DNA of 64,000 bases from Jackrogersella multiformis (Eukaryota; Ascomycota; Sordariomycetes; Xylariales; Hypoxylaceae): NCBI GenBank assembly GCA_902806575.1, contig CADCXD010000001.1:3906001-3970000 (forward strand). Reading direction: 5' to 3'. The position numbers were made by a program, and so were the translations under genes. The notes beneath the pieces are model-generated. The model saw only the letters and a list, made by a program, of their open reading frames with translations, was not told the DNA's origin and searched no databases. Shown in pieces: positions 63,698 through 64,000 of the stretch. The first letter of the stretch is position 1. Each line of letters opens with the position of its first letter.

Positions 63698-64000
63698 TCA
63701 TTCACCCTCCTTTAGTTTTAACTGCTCTGCCTTTGCAGCAAGCGCGGCCGCACGCTTTGCCGGGTCGCCCTTGTCCTTCTGCTTCTTTACCTTCTGCTGC
63801 TTTTCTTCTGACGGGTAGGCTAGCTCCGTAATCTTCTGCCATTCCTCTGATGCCTCGTATTCGTTGCGGATGGGGTCTAGGAGCTCGTTGAGCGCCTTCG
63901 TTAAGGCAGCTTTCAGAAGCTGGGGAGTGAGCTAGATGATGGTGAGTATTCTTATTCTGAAGAGAATATGGAGGGCATTGGAAGTACTTACTATGTCTGC
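63698..64000 (-). CDS. cytosolic tyrosyl-tRNA synthetase, C-terminal end (partial)
   Basis: The 3' end of a gene that continues beyond the right edge. The last exon is 63,931-63,698 (77 residues plus stop). It is preceded by a 60-bp intron (63,991-63,932: GTAAGT donor, ACTCAC branch, TCTAG acceptor) and 9 bases of the previous exon (Ala-Asp-Ile). The exon opens LTPQLLKAALTKALNELLDP, which aligns without gaps to the region LHPGDLK...LNKLLDPI just after the catalytic core of eukaryotic cytosolic TyrRS. Then comes a Glu-rich segment with EEWQKITELAYP and a Lys/Ala-rich tail (KKQKDKGDPAKRAAALAAKA). The enzyme charges tRNA-Tyr in the cytosol; the ATP-binding HIGH and KMSKS-like motifs would be outside the window. 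A CAG acceptor at 63,920 is possible but would lose the matching first residues. Confidence 0.74.

Noticed and set aside
40241..64000. Secondary-metabolite or defence gene cluster
   Set aside because: No polyketide synthase, NRPS, terpene cyclase, P450 cluster, NLR or heterokaryon-incompatibility domain is present; the genes are unrelated core or regulatory types.

Overview
The window is a two-compartment piece of a filamentous ascomycete (Pezizomycotina) nuclear genome. A Sordariomycete is my best guess, inferred from the gene families and from scattered TACCTAGGTA intergenic motifs; no species can be named. Eukaryotic evidence is direct: short GT-AG introns with CTAAC-type branch sites interrupt recognisable fungal genes (Zn2Cys6 regulator, SAM-PH protein, mitoribosomal protein mS42, tyrosyl-tRNA synthetase).

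Bases 1 to about 40,240 are one continuous, extremely AT-rich block with no open reading frame of 60 codons. CpA and TpG are almost absent while TpA is very abundant and CpG persists. This is the footprint of repeat-induced point mutation (RIP) on transposon-derived DNA. Inside it I can still see: a reverse-transcriptase-like remnant near 2.3 kb; a stretch near 13 kb where one strand looks much more mutated than the other; an inverted pair of 31-bp tandem arrays at 16.2 and 19.1 kb; a decayed Asp/Asn-rich coding relic near 34 kb; and a diverged tandem repeat at 39.6-39.9 kb, close to the edge.

Composition changes abruptly at about 40.24 kb. The rest holds five complete genes and one partial gene: a GC-rich, single-pass, cysteine-rich membrane protein of the Mid2-like or wall-sensor type (minus, 41.1-42.7 kb); a type II haloacid-dehalogenase-like hydrolase (minus, 44.6-45.5 kb); a Zn2Cys6 transcription factor with one intron splitting the zinc cluster (minus, 47.9-50.0 kb); a gene-poor stretch of about 8 kb; a SAM plus PH domain cortical-type protein whose first exon may be a lone ATG codon (plus, 58.0-60.8 kb); the SOD-fold mitoribosomal protein mS42 (minus, 62.0-63.1 kb); and the C-terminal end of a cytosolic tyrosyl-tRNA synthetase (minus, running off the right edge).

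The genes do not form a pathway or cluster. They look like ordinary core genes next to a heterochromatic repeat island. I found no secondary-metabolite cluster, no convincing tRNA or rRNA gene, and no telomere repeat. The features most worth following are the paired inverted arrays, the strand-asymmetric RIP patch, and the single-codon first exon (or alternative uORF) of the SAM-PH gene.
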